This document shows, piece after piece, positions 54,828 to 64,000 of a stretch of DNA of 64,000 nt. The translations under genes were made by a program, and so were the position numbers. Within the stretch, counting starts at the first letter, position 1. Each line of letters begins with the position of its first letter. The notes under the pieces are model-generated. The model searched no databases. It was given only the letters and a program-made list of their open reading frames with translations, and was not told where the DNA came from. The DNA is from an uncultured Bacilli bacterium (GTDB taxonomy: Bacteria > Bacillota_I > Bacilli_A > ML615J-28 > CAG-313), in assembly GCA_934098295.1 (NCBI GenBank), contig CAKONV010000004.1:69403-133402 (forward strand), in the 5' to 3' direction.

Positions 54828-57800
54828 TCATACCCTCACAACTTCAAAATCAACAATTATTTTTACGGAAACGCCATTTACCGTGAAGCTATAAATTCCT
54901 CTAAACATTGTTGTAGAAACCGTCTCAAAAGTTAAACTCTTATTACTTGCTCGATAACTAGAAGTTCCAACCGTATAACTATCAAAGAAACCATAATCAT
55001 CTGGATTAGTGCTAAAAGAGGAATAGATGCTACTAATATCCATAGCTAAAGGTAATTTCTTTTGATATTCAATACCACTTAATATTTTATAGTCATTTAT
55101 ACCCGTATTTTCAGTAAATAAAACACCATTAATATTATAAACTAAAACGCCGTTGTTAGACATAATACCAAAATAGGATGAATTAACTAATCCTTTTGAA
55201 CCATAAAATAAACCATCAACCGTATTTTCATCTAAGTTATTATAAACATAAACTGTTTCTAAGGAAGAAAATTCTGTTAAAAAAGCAAATGAATAAATGT
55301 TATTATCGTTTAAAGATAACTCATATAAATTGTTTAAATTTATAAGTTCTAAAATAGCATCATTAATGGGATTAGAAGCTGTTCCAAGACTAAGATTACA
55401 ATTTGATAAATCAAGTTTTTGAAGTGATATCATTTTTGATATGTAACTTAAGGTGTCAGCATAATTGCTAGATAAATCTTTACCACTAAAATTAGCATAG
55501 GAAGTTCCAATTAAATATTCAATTCCTTTAAAAGAAGAAACTTTTGTTAATTCTTGTGAAGTAGTAACATCTAATGGTTTGTTTTGTTGAAGCCAATCTC
55601 TTAATACAATGCTTCCCGAAGTATAAGTTGCCTCAGATCCAAAAGTTAAATACATCCATGAATATAAATTTTCATCGACTACTTCTTTTCCTAAATGTAA
55701 AATTCCTGGTAAAGTAAAGTCTGTATACTTTATCACATTTGATGAGTCTTTATAAATAATGAAATTTTTATCATTTGTTTTCATTTTGTAGTTATAAATT
55801 ATCTTAAAATCCGTATTAGTATTATCCACATTATCAGTTGTAATTTCAAAGCACCATTTAGCATCACCATAAGCAATTATTTCTTCAATCGTAATATTGG
55901 AACTAGTAAGATAATTATTCAATGCATCTACAAGCGAATATTTACCTGTAGGAATCGTTAAAGTATGGTAACCTTTATTATAATATAGACTGATTTTTAA
56001 GCCGTTAATCTTATTCCAAGTTGTCTCATCATCTACATCAATGGCTAAATCATAACAAACAATAGGGCCCTTAGTTCCATAAGCAAATGGCATATTAAAA
56101 GTTTTAATTGTATAACAGCCAGTTTGAGAATAAAACATTTGATCATAATAGTTATAATATGGTAAAAATTCATTTAAATTTCCACCTTGACCACCACTTG
56201 TACATGTAATTGGAACCTGTATAGTTTCCGTTGTACCATCATCAAAAGTGAAAATACAATTTAATTGAACAGATTGAACATAATCTAAAGGATTACCTTT
56301 CGAAATATCAATAACGCTTAAATAACCATTAGAAGTATCGGTATCATTATATACTAAAGTTGTGGAAGATGTGGAAGATGTGGAAGTTGTTAATTGATAT
56401 AGTTTATTCGTATCGTTCATTAATTCATAAGTCAACTGTTTAATTTTAGAGGAAGCATTACCATTATATAGTGTGTACAATTCTTGTCTACTAAAACCAT
56501 TAATAGTATTATCATTACCATAAGTGGCAGTTAAAATAATACTACCACCATAATTATCGCGAATAAAGTTTTGAGCTAAAGATGCATTTGTGGTAATTAA
56601 TCCAGCATCGGATGCGGTAATTGGATAAGTAATCGTATCTTGATTGTTTATTTTTACTCTTAAATATTTTATATCTTCACTAGGTTCAAAAAGTTTCATA
56701 TCATCTATTATAGTTTCTTCACCTTTATCATTTTTAATAGTCAATGATGAAATCGCACTACTATTAGTTTTTAAATCTTTATCTAAAGCCTCATACTCAT
56801 AAGTTATATACTTATCAGAGGTAATGTTAATTTTTAAAGGCAATTGCAACGAATGTTTAATAACATATGTTGAAGTTGTTTGATCATAGTATGGTGCAAA
56901 GTATTGTGAACTATAATTTGAGGCAATCAAACGTAAATTATCACTAATATTTGGATTTACCACATGTAACAAATAGGTAGTTTCCGCAAAAGGTTCTTCA
57001 TTTTTACTTAGTGTTACTTTTAAACTTACACTTTCAAAAGAACTTGGAAGCGTTACATCACCTAAAGAGGTTAAAACATTAGGATTACTAGATTCATACT
57101 TAATTGAAATATCACTATAGCCTAAATACGACGTTGGTAAATCTAAATCGCCATAAACTAGTGAACAAACTTCATCGTCATTTTTAGTAAAATAACAATT
57201 TAAATATTTATTAATAAATAAAGAAGCATCATAATTATATACATCATTTGTTTTATTAACTTCTAAACTACTAAGTTCATCGTATGACAATCTTTTTGGC
57301 AAACTAGAAATATAATTAACTATTTTTTCGCTAATCATGGTAAAAACATTATAAGCTAAAACTTTTTTCTCTAAATCTGTATCAATCTCTAACTTAACTA
57401 AAATATCATCAGTCGTTAAATCTACAATAGATTTATCATTATATTTTTTGATGTTAATGTTATCTAAAATAGGATAAGCAAATGGTGTTTCAAAAACAAT
57501 TTTACCGCTACTTGAAGTAACACCTTCTTGATTACTAAAAATTGTTCCATTAGAAATCACAACATTGCCGTGATAAGCATGTTCAAACGTAATGGTATGA
57601 TTATTTAAAAATAATTTATTTCCACCTAAATTAATATGACAATCAACACTAACAGTAAATGATGTAAGAACTGTTATATCATTTTTTAAGTTAATAACCA
57701 TTCTTTCTTTAACATCATTTACATTTGAAGAATCATTATATTTACTACCATTAGTATAATTAAATAATTCATAGAAATTTGATACTTCTACAACATTTGT

Positions 57801-57947
57801 TAGCGATGTATCATTCCCCGTAATATTACTAGTAAATGATTTTTCAATTGTATTTGTAAAGAAGGCAAAAGCAGTCGTTACACTTAAAAGTAAAATCAAA
57901 AAACTAATTAAAAAACTAAATATTATCTTTTTATGAATTTTTAGCAT
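54828..57947 (-). CDS. Large exported protein with LRR-like segment and SipW signal
   Basis: A 1039-residue protein: signal MLKIHKKIIFSFLISFLILLL with TTAFAFFTNT, then beta-rich regions including an Ig-like SIKYESSNPNVLTSLGDV segment and a leucine-rich stretch near residue 855 (LQKLDLSNCNLSLG, LINLNNLYELSLNDNN, FSSLETVYVYNN). No sortase motif. Ribosome site AAAGGAGGT. A cell-surface adhesin or structural protein is likely; the LRR suggests binding to another surface or host. Confidence 0.7.
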   Translation of the reverse strand: MLKIHKKIIFSFLISFLILLLSVTTAFAFFTNTIEKSFTSNITGNDTSLTNVVEVSNFYELFNYTNGSKYNDSSNVNDVKERMVINLKNDITVLTSFTVSVDCHINLGGNKLFLNNHTITFEHAYHGNVVISNGTIFSNQEGVTSSSGKIVFETPFAYPILDNINIKKYNDKSIVDLTTDDILVKLEIDTDLEKKVLAYNVFTMISEKIVNYISSLPKRLSYDELSSLEVNKTNDVYNYDASLFINKYLNCYFTKNDDEVCSLVYGDLDLPTSYLGYSDISIKYESSNPNVLTSLGDVTLPSSFESVSLKVTLSKNEEPFAETTYLLHVVNPNISDNLRLIASNYSSQYFAPYYDQTTSTYVIKHSLQLPLKINITSDKYITYEYEALDKDLKTNSSAISSLTIKNDKGEETIIDDMKLFEPSEDIKYLRVKINNQDTITYPITASDAGLITTNASLAQNFIRDNYGGSIILTATYGNDNTINGFSRQELYTLYNGNASSKIKQLTYELMNDTNKLYQLTTSTSSTSSTTLVYNDTDTSNGYLSVIDISKGNPLDYVQSVQLNCIFTFDDGTTETIQVPITCTSGGQGGNLNEFLPYYNYYDQMFYSQTGCYTIKTFNMPFAYGTKGPIVCYDLAIDVDDETTWNKINGLKISLYYNKGYHTLTIPTGKYSLVDALNNYLTSSNITIEEIIAYGDAKWCFEITTDNVDNTNTDFKIIYNYKMKTNDKNFIIYKDSSNVIKYTDFTLPGILHLGKEVVDENLYSWMYLTFGSEATYTSGSIVLRDWLQQNKPLDVTTSQELTKVSSFKGIEYLIGTSYANFSGKDLSSNYADTLSYISKMISLQKLDLSNCNLSLGTASNPINDAILELINLNNLYELSLNDNNIYSFAFLTEFSSLETVYVYNNLDENTVDGLFYGSKGLVNSSYFGIMSNNGVLVYNINGVLFTENTGINDYKILSGIEYQKKLPLAMDISSIYSSFSTNPDDYGFFDSYTVGTSSYRASNKSLTFETVSTTMFRGIYSFTVNGVSVKIIVDFEVVRV

Positions 57948-57975
57948 AAAATGCTTTACCTCCTTTAATCAAATT

Positions 57976-60900
57976 TTATGCAGATACTGTAACTTTAAAT
58001 TTTCTTTCGTAAATAGTACCATTATCAATGACTCTAGCAACAATAATTACATCTCTACTACCACCAGTTCCCCCATAGAAAACAGAACCGGCAGCATTCA
58101 TATCATGATATCTAATATTTTTAAATCTTGAAGGAGCATTATCTGTTGTTTTATGCAAATCTTGTCCATCAATTCTTTCAATATCATAGGTATCATAATT
58201 AGAAGGTTGTAAAGAGTTATTTCCTAAATCACCCATAGTTTTAAAATAATACGTTGAAGTAAGACTATTATAAGTTAATTCATATAACCCATTAGCATAA
58301 GTCATATTCCTATCATCGTAACCATTTAAATAAACAATTTTACCTATACTTTCTTGATTCATATAGTTTTCAACTAAACTTGTTAACATATTTTTGACAC
58401 CACTGATTACTTCAAAAGTCTTTCTAGCATTTGGAAGAGCATCATGTTCAAAATAAAATTCACCATCAGCATTTAATAATAAACGATAAACATAACCTTT
58501 TGTGTATACATGTTTATTAACAGTCATTGTTTCGCCATTATAACAATAATAATTCCCATAGTAATTACCCATTAATTCATCATCTTTATGGAGATTAGCA
58601 ACAGCCAAAATATTTTCCATGTTGTAATCATTTAACGCATTTGTGAAAATAGTTGTATCAGTAATATTTCTTAATATATAACCACTAGTAGTAGTAAACT
58701 CTAATCTATAATAATTACCATAATTATATGTCTTTGAAGTACCTGTAAGGCTTCGATCATAGTAATTAATACTACCACTATTTCCTAAGTACCTATAATA
58801 AGTATTACCTTCTAAAACAGTAGATAACTTATCATAAGCATTTTTAGTATCTAAACTTGAAGAAACACTAGTAACATTAGAAATATAAGTATTAATATCA
58901 ACATTTTCCGTAACTGTATCACTAACTGTACCAGTTGGTGTTAAATTTTCAAAGGCTGATAATAATAAACTTTTTGTTTGATAAGTACTATTATTAAATG
59001 TATAGTATTTACTAGTAGTAGATCTTGAAGCATAATTTTTATAATTATATTTAGTAGAATCATACCACCAACTTGTAGCGAAATATGAATAACTTGAATA
59101 TTCTTCATCTAGCCAAACGTAAGATTCATCTGTAGCATTCTTTTTATATCGATATCTCGAATATCCATCATTACTACTATAAGTTGTTTCATCTACATAT
59201 TCGTAATCCCAATACTGGTAATTTTGTATTTTCGCATATGTATAAGTGGCTTGAACAATGGAATTAGCTAAAATGTTATCTTCGCCATTTCCATTATAAT
59301 AAAACATTAATGATTTGTTTAAACTAGCACTCTTGTAAGTTGCATACCTATATTTTTCTGTTGTTTTAACGGAAGTAACTTTTTCAAATGAATATACATT
59401 TACGGAAGCTTGATACCTATAATCATAATTATTTTTATAAAAATAAATTGTCATAGATCCAGTTTCGACAGTCGTACTTTCTACTTGAGTATTACTATCA
59501 ACAACATCATCGGTAGTTACATCTTTAAATACATTTGTTTCTTGTTTTTCTTCTTCTGTGAAGTATTCATAATTTTTAATTTCATCAAGAGAAGAAAATT
59601 TGCCACTTATTGTTAAATCAATTTTTGTCATTGTAAATTTACCACTAGTAGCTGAATAACTAATTTTATATATAGAATTTTCATCAAAAGTGTTTCCTTC
59701 ATTATCCGTAAATGAAGTAGTAGCATAATAATAGTTAGTTAGTAATTTATTCATTTCTTCTAAATCATCAATTTCTGAATATAATTGATTCCCCGCATAA
59801 CTAATTAAATATCCAGGGTTACCTTCTTCTACATACCAAATAATTGTCGATGTTGAAGTGCTAGAAGTTGAAACTTGTTTACAAAGTAGCAAGTATTTAC
59901 TTTCTATTTTACCAATTTCATTTAAATATCTTAGGGCATCAGAGACCGTTTTTTCATTAGTTTTATATTCTGTTCTAATTCCTGAATTTGTTCCATACCA
60001 AAGTTCTGATGATGGATTTTTTACTTTAATATTTAATAATGGATAACTAACAAATTCACCAGTAACATTTACTTTATAAATATCTAAATAATTAATAGCT
60101 GTAATATCGATATCTAGTAAAGAACCAATATTAGAAATACCCATATTATACGAAAAGTCAAGAGTGTTAACTTCTGTTAATCTATATAAATTAGTAATAT
60201 CAAATGACATTGATTCATCTGAACATCCACTCATTTTAAAAGTTGTTAGCTTATTAGTGGTTTTAGCTTCATCCATTGATGTTAGACGGTTGAAAAAGCC
60301 ATTAACGGATGCTGATGATAAAAAGGCCGGTAAGATTAAGGAACTACCATTGTTATATCCTTTAACTTCAATTGAAGTTAAATTTTTGAAATTTCCAATA
60401 GCTGTAAAAGAGCCATCCATATTAGTAATATAAGGTACATTATTTTTAATTGTTGATGTAAAATTAGATGCATCGCTTATTTTTTTATAAATAGCATTTA
60501 TTAAAATTCCTGCACCATCTTCATTTAGATAAGTTGGTAAAACTGTACAACTAATAAATGTTGTGGCAAATTCTCTACCAACGGTAGTTGAATTATATGA
60601 TGTTGAATATGAACATCCAAACCAAAAGGCCATTATACATTGTGCTTCATAATCGCTGATAGTTTCTAAGTCATCTTCAATATATGGTTTTTTACAATAT
60701 TTAGAATTTGGCCAATTACCTACATAAGTTATTATCCAAGATGAAGGTGATAGTGACCAGTCTATAGAATTATCATCGGTATTTTTACTATTCATTTTTA
60801 TGTTGTTATTACCAATTTGACCTAAATCAGGTGGTACGCCTTTTTCATATGACGATGTAGGTGGATCAAAGTTCTTTTCATTTAATGCCCACTGCATGAC

Positions 60901-63723
60901 TTCAACATATTTAAAATACATTTGACCTTTATCGGTTGTTTTTCCCGCAGTTTCTATTGCTTTCTTTGATAGAGTTTCATTATCATCGATGATTCTACCA
61001 GTTGCAGTTTTGGTAACTTTCGACCAAAGTTCTTCAATTTCTTCATCGTTTAGATTAACTATATCTTTTAAGTAAGTTTTTAGAACAGCTACTTCTTCTT
61101 CACTCATGTAAGTTTTTCCATTTGATAGGGTATTAGTTGAATAACCTGAAAAACTAAATGGTAATTTTTCTTTTTGAACACTTGTTGCCCAAGCAAGAAG
61201 TCTTGAAAAATCATATACAATTGTGTTCGATTTACCACCTTTTAAAGTGTCATCATCTACTATTAATGTTAATGTTGAACAAGTTTCTGTATCTCTAATT
61301 AGAATGTAAGCACCAGTTGTATTAGTAATGGTTCCATTAGAAATAGCAAATCCAGTATTATAACTAGCTGTTATTTCTGGTAGTTTTGCTAATCTTTCGA
61401 TTACTTTATCATCAAGATCTGTTTGTGTTTTTTCATCATTAGGAAGTTGCATATATACTTGGTATTTTATTGAATTGAAAACACTATAGTTAGCAAATCC
61501 ATCGCTATCCGGTTTTATTACGCCCGGAGCCTTAAAGAACATGATTCTACTTTGACCGGTTTCATCACCTTCAATGTTTAATTGTACTTTTATTCCTAAG
61601 CTGCTTTCTGCGGATGAAAATTTAGAAGCATCAATATAAACATGAAACTTATCATTTTCTTCTTTTATAGCTGTTATAGCACCATCATTATCAGTATTTT
61701 CTAAGGTATATTTAATATTTATCGTTTGATATTTAGGTTCTAAGTAAAAATCACCACGTTCATTCTTCATACCATATTTAAGTCTTGTATCCAAAATGTT
61801 TTGAAGAATATTTATTTCGTTTAATTGTTTTTCAACATAACTAAATGCTAATTCATATAACTCACTATTAGCTCCAAGTTCAATAATTATATTAACTGTA
61901 GAACTATAGGTTTCTCCACCCCCAAAGTCGCCAACAACATCAATTTGTGCAAAAGTATAAAAAGTTGCTGAATTTAAATATACCGCATATTCATCTTGTG
62001 AATTATTTATTGATATAAAGTTATAAGCATTTTGCAGTGTATAAGTAATTTTCTTAAGACCAATATCCTTAAAGGCGTTCCAATCAAGTGTTGGAGAACT
62101 ATTAGGAGAAGTATAACTTTTACGATAATCATGTTGGCTATTGCTGGATACAATTGGCAAATATAAGAAGGTTTTATCTTGATTGTTTTCACTTTCCTTA
62201 TATACTTCCTTTAATTTGATTGGACTTAAACTAGCAATAAGATAATGGAATTTTGTTTCCTTAGTTTGTGAAGTTACTTTAAAGGTAAATTTAGTCGTAT
62301 AGGATGAATTATTTATGTAGATATCAGCAAATAATGTTATTTCTGTATTTTCTTTTAAAGTATCAGCTAAACGACCATCATCAGAAATTGATGATAAATC
62401 AGAACTATGCCATACAATTCTAGCATTTTTACTTTCAATGTAATCTGGTAAGAAGATATCCGTAACAACAGCATCAGTATTAGTAGCATTAGGAATATGT
62501 TTTAATTCATTAGCAAGAATCGAAGCAAAAATAGCATCATCACCACCACCGATAATTTTAAAGTTTACATCTAAGTCTTCTATTTTAATTACTTCAACCG
62601 AAGTAATTTCTTGTTTATTAACTTTTAAAATGCCATTTGTATAAGTGTAAGCATCTCCTACCTTAGTTACCGTAATGTTATTAGCATAAAATGATAGAGC
62701 ACCAAATAAAGAAACAGAATTATCGGATAAAATGCCATCTTTAATGCTATTCATGAAACGATTTTTGATAAGGTTAATAGCTTCATCTTTAGAGAATTTT
62801 TTGACTTCAACTTTATCACTATAAAGATTTCCAATATTAGTTTTGTTATTATCTTGATAATAATAAAAATCTAAGATATTCAAATAACCTTTTTCATTAT
62901 TTAAAATAATCTTTCCAGTAGATGCGGTAAGTGTATCTTTTTGAAAATGTTTGGAAGAATATATTTGATACTCTCCTTCACCAGTATAACCTAAAGATCC
63001 ATCAAGTATTAATTCGTTACCATTTAAATTTATATCAAAAGGATATTTAATATCATCGTAAGTTGCAGTTAATCTAACATCTTTCGATAAAACAATTGTT
63101 TGTTTAATTAATTCATTGTTTTTATTTCTTAATAGGCCACTATTTATATCAGCAATAGCTTTGCCGAATTCGTCTTCATTTGATACAAATATATACTTTC
63201 TATAATCAGCATTTTTTAAATATGAATTAATTTTTATTTTTACGTTTTGGTTTAAATAATTACTAGGTGCAGCAATATGTAATTCAAATGTCAATGTATG
63301 TTCATCACCATCTTCATCTTTTTCCATAACAAAGTTTTGATTACTAATTTTTGCTGTTCCTTTTGAACAAAGAGAGGCTAAGCTACCCAAAAAGTTATTG
63401 TCTAAATAAACCAAAATAGCACTTGATACTTCTTTGATATCATCAATCATGCTAAGTTCAAAATCATAAATAGTATTAACACTTGACTTGTTTTTAACTT
63501 TTATGGTTATATCTTTCTTTTCACCAGCTTTACTAAAACTTAAATTGTCGGTAGTAGTTTCCATAGAAATTACAGAACTATCGATAGTATCCGTTCCAAT
63601 GTTGGCACTATTATCGACTTTAAAAGAGAATAATACAACCGCAAAAGTTACTGTAAGGCTTAAAAGTGCCGTTAAAATAATTAGAATAAAACTTAAAAAA
63701 GCTTTATGAGTTCTATTTATCAT
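57976..63723 (-). CDS. Giant exported repeat protein (1915 aa) with Ig-like, LRR and Tyr-rich parts
   Basis: First gene behind riboswitch 2, with AAAGGAGG. A 1915-residue surface protein: signal with TVTFAVVLFS, Ig-like segments (IVWHSSDLSSISDDGRL near 435), a central region with several Trp/Tyr-rich units, an LRR-like region near residues 1110-1230 (LTSIEVKGYNN, LTEVNTLDFSYNMG), and a strongly Tyr/Ser-rich stretch around residues 1440-1700. The C-terminus is YERKFKVTVSA. No enzyme motif or sortase site was found. Probably the main adhesin or scaffold of the operon. Confidence 0.7.
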   Translation of the reverse strand: MINRTHKAFLSFILIILTALLSLTVTFAVVLFSFKVDNSANIGTDTIDSSVISMETTTDNLSFSKAGEKKDITIKVKNKSSVNTIYDFELSMIDDIKEVSSAILVYLDNNFLGSLASLCSKGTAKISNQNFVMEKDEDGDEHTLTFELHIAAPSNYLNQNVKIKINSYLKNADYRKYIFVSNEDEFGKAIADINSGLLRNKNNELIKQTIVLSKDVRLTATYDDIKYPFDINLNGNELILDGSLGYTGEGEYQIYSSKHFQKDTLTASTGKIILNNEKGYLNILDFYYYQDNNKTNIGNLYSDKVEVKKFSKDEAINLIKNRFMNSIKDGILSDNSVSLFGALSFYANNITVTKVGDAYTYTNGILKVNKQEITSVEVIKIEDLDVNFKIIGGGDDAIFASILANELKHIPNATNTDAVVTDIFLPDYIESKNARIVWHSSDLSSISDDGRLADTLKENTEITLFADIYINNSSYTTKFTFKVTSQTKETKFHYLIASLSPIKLKEVYKESENNQDKTFLYLPIVSSNSQHDYRKSYTSPNSSPTLDWNAFKDIGLKKITYTLQNAYNFISINNSQDEYAVYLNSATFYTFAQIDVVGDFGGGETYSSTVNIIIELGANSELYELAFSYVEKQLNEINILQNILDTRLKYGMKNERGDFYLEPKYQTINIKYTLENTDNDGAITAIKEENDKFHVYIDASKFSSAESSLGIKVQLNIEGDETGQSRIMFFKAPGVIKPDSDGFANYSVFNSIKYQVYMQLPNDEKTQTDLDDKVIERLAKLPEITASYNTGFAISNGTITNTTGAYILIRDTETCSTLTLIVDDDTLKGGKSNTIVYDFSRLLAWATSVQKEKLPFSFSGYSTNTLSNGKTYMSEEEVAVLKTYLKDIVNLNDEEIEELWSKVTKTATGRIIDDNETLSKKAIETAGKTTDKGQMYFKYVEVMQWALNEKNFDPPTSSYEKGVPPDLGQIGNNNIKMNSKNTDDNSIDWSLSPSSWIITYVGNWPNSKYCKKPYIEDDLETISDYEAQCIMAFWFGCSYSTSYNSTTVGREFATTFISCTVLPTYLNEDGAGILINAIYKKISDASNFTSTIKNNVPYITNMDGSFTAIGNFKNLTSIEVKGYNNGSSLILPAFLSSASVNGFFNRLTSMDEAKTTNKLTTFKMSGCSDESMSFDITNLYRLTEVNTLDFSYNMGISNIGSLLDIDITAINYLDIYKVNVTGEFVSYPLLNIKVKNPSSELWYGTNSGIRTEYKTNEKTVSDALRYLNEIGKIESKYLLLCKQVSTSSTSTSTIIWYVEEGNPGYLISYAGNQLYSEIDDLEEMNKLLTNYYYATTSFTDNEGNTFDENSIYKISYSATSGKFTMTKIDLTISGKFSSLDEIKNYEYFTEEEKQETNVFKDVTTDDVVDSNTQVESTTVETGSMTIYFYKNNYDYRYQASVNVYSFEKVTSVKTTEKYRYATYKSASLNKSLMFYYNGNGEDNILANSIVQATYTYAKIQNYQYWDYEYVDETTYSSNDGYSRYRYKKNATDESYVWLDEEYSSYSYFATSWWYDSTKYNYKNYASRSTTSKYYTFNNSTYQTKSLLLSAFENLTPTGTVSDTVTENVDINTYISNVTSVSSSLDTKNAYDKLSTVLEGNTYYRYLGNSGSINYYDRSLTGTSKTYNYGNYYRLEFTTTSGYILRNITDTTIFTNALNDYNMENILAVANLHKDDELMGNYYGNYYCYNGETMTVNKHVYTKGYVYRLLLNADGEFYFEHDALPNARKTFEVISGVKNMLTSLVENYMNQESIGKIVYLNGYDDRNMTYANGLYELTYNSLTSTYYFKTMGDLGNNSLQPSNYDTYDIERIDGQDLHKTTDNAPSRFKNIRYHDMNAAGSVFYGGTGGSRDVIIVARVIDNGTIYERKFKVTVSA

Positions 63724-63745
63724 TTTTTACCTCCTTTAGTGGATT

Positions 63746-63796
63746 AAAAAAAGCCACTTGCAAATTCTTCATTTCTTAAGATTTTTGCAACTGGCT
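63746..63796 (-). terminator. Expression platform of riboswitch 2 (aptamer-overlapping terminator)
   Basis: AGCCAGTTGCAAA (63784-63796), whose first half is the aptamer's conserved 3' end, pairs with TTTGCAAGTGGCT (63752-63764) with a single G-G mismatch, followed by seven T. The two structures are mutually exclusive, so ligand binding should allow read-through (ON switch). Confidence 0.75.
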
Positions 63797-63866
63797 GACT
63801 ATTTTTCTAGTCCCTATAGCTTTGCGTAATAGCCTCGCGACTATTTTGCCTATAATTAATCTATGC
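63786..63866 (-). promoter_or_regulatory. Cyclic-di-GMP-I (GEMM) riboswitch aptamer 2
   Basis: On the minus strand: GGCAAA, the P2 hairpin AATAGTC-GCGA-GGCTATT (GNRA tetraloop), ACGCAAAGC, a P3 hairpin TATAGGGACTA...TAGTCAGCC, then AGTTGC. Same class as the element at 12455-12522 with a different P2/P3 sequence. Located between the promoter and the 1915-residue protein gene. Confidence 0.88.
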
Positions 63867-63868
63867 CT

Positions 63869-63897
63869 ATTATACCATTAATTATGAATTTTGTCAA
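63869..63897 (-). promoter_or_regulatory. Consensus sigma-A promoter of the second riboswitch operon
   Basis: On the minus strand: -35 TTGACA (63892-63897), 17-bp spacer with an extended TGG, -10 TATAAT (63869-63874). Transcription would begin near 63862, at the 5' edge of the aptamer. Confidence 0.9.
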
Positions 63898-64000
63898 ATA
63901 ATAGTTTTTATTTTTACAGGCAAATTGTGTTTATTTTATGATAATGTCTTAATAATTAATTTTAGAAAATGTCCCAATAATAAAATATCATGATATAATA

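Noticed and set aside
1..64000. Whole window translated with code 4 (TGA = Trp)
   Set aside because: Trp is encoded by TGG in all intact genes and three genes use TGA as an apparent stop at coupled junctions; only one gene needs TGA as Trp.
1..64000. CRISPR arrays, tRNA or rRNA genes
   Set aside because: No regularly spaced direct repeats and no recognisable tRNA or rRNA sequence on either strand by eye.

Overview
The window reads as a low-GC (roughly 30%), AT-biased chromosome segment of a Gram-positive bacterium. Genes have strong AGGAGG-type ribosome sites, sigma-A promoters with 17-bp spacers, Rho-independent terminators, lipobox lipoproteins and SipW-type signal peptides. TAA is the stop codon almost everywhere. 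Together these suggest an uncultured gut Bacilli lineage near Erysipelotrichia/Mollicutes. That placement is inference: no rRNA or other marker gene lies here. Nearly everything is on the minus strand. I see no tRNA, rRNA, CRISPR array, insertion sequence or prophage.

Layout by position: 1-4400 a truncated GH4 phospho-glucosidase, a permuted NlpC/P60-like protein and a large Ig-like lipoprotein. 4400-12600 a surface-fibre locus: three TasA/camelysin-like proteins behind a cyclic-di-GMP riboswitch, two SipW-type signal peptidases, a membrane-anchored McrB-like AAA+ ATPase and a DUF2357-like coiled-coil protein. 12600-16700 two GGDEF-EAL proteins with opposite degeneracies. 16800-23800 an apparent operon of a PfkB kinase, a radical SAM/SPASM enzyme, a membrane protein with a Cys-Ala-Cys-Ala-Cys tail, TldD, TldE and UppP. 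23800-30000 a regulator, a diguanylate cyclase, a nuclease/phosphatase-fold protein, a tyrosine phosphatase lipoprotein, a VTT-domain protein and a Cys-repeat lipoprotein. 30100-32900 a decaying region with a frameshifted DUF2804 gene, a broken solute-binding protein and almost 1 kb without genes. 32900-37300 an Fe-S protein pair, a prepilin peptidase, an MBL-fold hydrolase and a MATE transporter. 37600-41200 exopolysaccharide control (CapD-like, CpsD-like, CpsC-like). 41200-46800 NahK-like kinase, FolD, GalE and PFK. 46900-52990 a frameshifted zinc-ribbon membrane protein, methyltransferases, an HD-GYP protein and an ABC-2 exporter. 53000-63900 a second cyclic-di-GMP-riboswitch operon encoding four large or SipW-type surface proteins.

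The unifying theme is cyclic-di-GMP control of a SipW-processed cell-surface apparatus. Two GEMM-I riboswitches, about 51 kb apart, each follow a consensus promoter and each overlap a terminator that shares bases with the aptamer. They sit in front of the two operons whose products carry T-x-A-W/F-F type export signals. The window also carries enzymes that could make the second messenger (GGEEF and GTDEF proteins) and destroy it (EAL and HD-GYP proteins). The McrB-like/DUF2357 pair embedded with the signal peptidases is the best candidate for an undescribed component.

Other points of note are a candidate radical-SAM/TldDE peptide-maturation operon, a methyltransferase gene readable only if TGA means Trp, and several frameshifted or decaying genes.
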